From positions 1 through 38,700 of the IMG/VR virus record IMGVR_UViG_3300034152_000594: 38,700 nucleotides of DNA. One strand, 5' to 3'. Shown here piece by piece: positions 38,592 to 38,700 of this stretch. A program made the position numbers and the translations under genes. A model generated the notes under the pieces. The model had not been told where the DNA came from. It did not search any database and saw only the letters and a list, made by a program, of their open reading frames with translations. The stretch's first letter is position 1. Every line of letters begins with the position of its first letter. This DNA comes from a virus.

Positions 38592-38700
38592 ATGGAAGCG
38601 TTCCTCTCAGCGACTGACAGCGACGGATGGGGGTCAGTGTCAGGCTCAGGCTCCACGTCCATGGATTCGACGGCATCACCGTGTGGGTTCAAGTGCCAAA
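38592..38700 (+). CDS. Possible start of a rightward gene, cut by window edge
   Basis: Open from ATG 38592 to the end: MEAFLSATDSDGWGSVSGSG, then STSMDSTASPCGFKCQ, 36 residues so far. A second ATG in frame lies at 38661. GGAT is just before the first ATG, a weak ribosome site. Two Cys near the end could belong to a zinc-binding motif. Located right of the repeat cluster, where early or replication genes would begin. Too short to assign. Confidence 0.3.
   Translation, partial: MEAFLSATDSDGWGSVSGSGSTSMDSTASPCGFKCQ

Noticed and set aside
38661-38700. tmRNA- or tRNA-like string GGATTCGACGG ... GGTTCAAGT
   Set aside because: GGATTCGAC resembles the tmRNA 5' part and GGTTCAAGT a T-loop, but the flanks do not pair and the spacing is wrong; the sequence is also an open reading frame.
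1-38700. CRISPR arrays, tRNA genes, insertion sequences, integrase or attachment sites
   Set aside because: Looked for on both strands by eye; none could be supported. Absence of an integrase here says nothing about the missing part of the genome.

Overview
The window is most of the late half of a tailed-phage genome: a long-tailed siphovirus with a lambda-type tail module. The likely host is a cyanobacterium. Three things point there: tail fibres of the cyanophage type, a compact class I ribonucleotide reductase pair like that of cyanobacterial sipho- and podoviruses, and a 36-residue protein with the cyanobacterial LVYRGVSY (DUF4278-like) motif. No integrase, lysis gene, DNA polymerase or tRNA was found, so lifestyle is open. 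The window ends inside genes on both sides.

Layout. From 1 to about 24.0 kb everything reads leftwards. In transcription order this part holds a DUF2213 protease/scaffold, a cement-like protein, the DUF2184-type major capsid protein, head-tail connectors including a DUF4054 adaptor, the tail tube, and two tail completion candidates. The canonical lambda series follows: G, a G-GT frameshift fusion, tape measure, M, L, K, I and J. Accessory tip and fibre proteins come last, ending in a fibre cut by the left edge. A small XRE regulator at 24.06 kb reads against this stream. Between it and the portal (31.2 kb) lies a leftward block. It starts with the portal (with an extra C-terminal domain) and a minor head protein. 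After these comes a cargo cassette: an HNH/AP2 nuclease, a glycosyltransferase, an FkbM-type methyltransferase, two small basic proteins (one DUF6496-like), an HNH nuclease and an acidic protein.

From 31.24 kb the direction flips. A PD-(D/E)XK-like protein in the small-terminase position, the large terminase and several tiny proteins read rightwards to a terminator near 34.25 kb. The stretch 33.70-34.01 kb is rich in inverted repeats. From 37.6 kb back to 34.3 kb a leftward operon holds a GIY-YIG-like protein, a hypothetical gene and nrdA/nrdB, ending at its own terminator.

The right-hand kilobase (37.6-38.6 kb) looks like a control region: operator-like symmetries, a series of similar hairpins, a Fur-box-like site, and a GC-rich patch with nested inverted repeats and recurring CTGTCA motifs. 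A new rightward gene may start at 38,592. A TTATGC...GCAT symmetry occurs both beside the XRE gene and here, so that regulator may link the two regions (inference).

Most informative signals: the -1 frameshift site in the tail chaperone gene (8-A run, upstream SD-like element, downstream hairpin, open -1 frame); a ribonucleotide reductase small subunit with Leu at the usual radical-Tyr position beside a large subunit that keeps the Tyr-Tyr relay; a seven-copy in-frame hexamer repeat in that small subunit gene; the portal fusion; and the structured non-coding regions.
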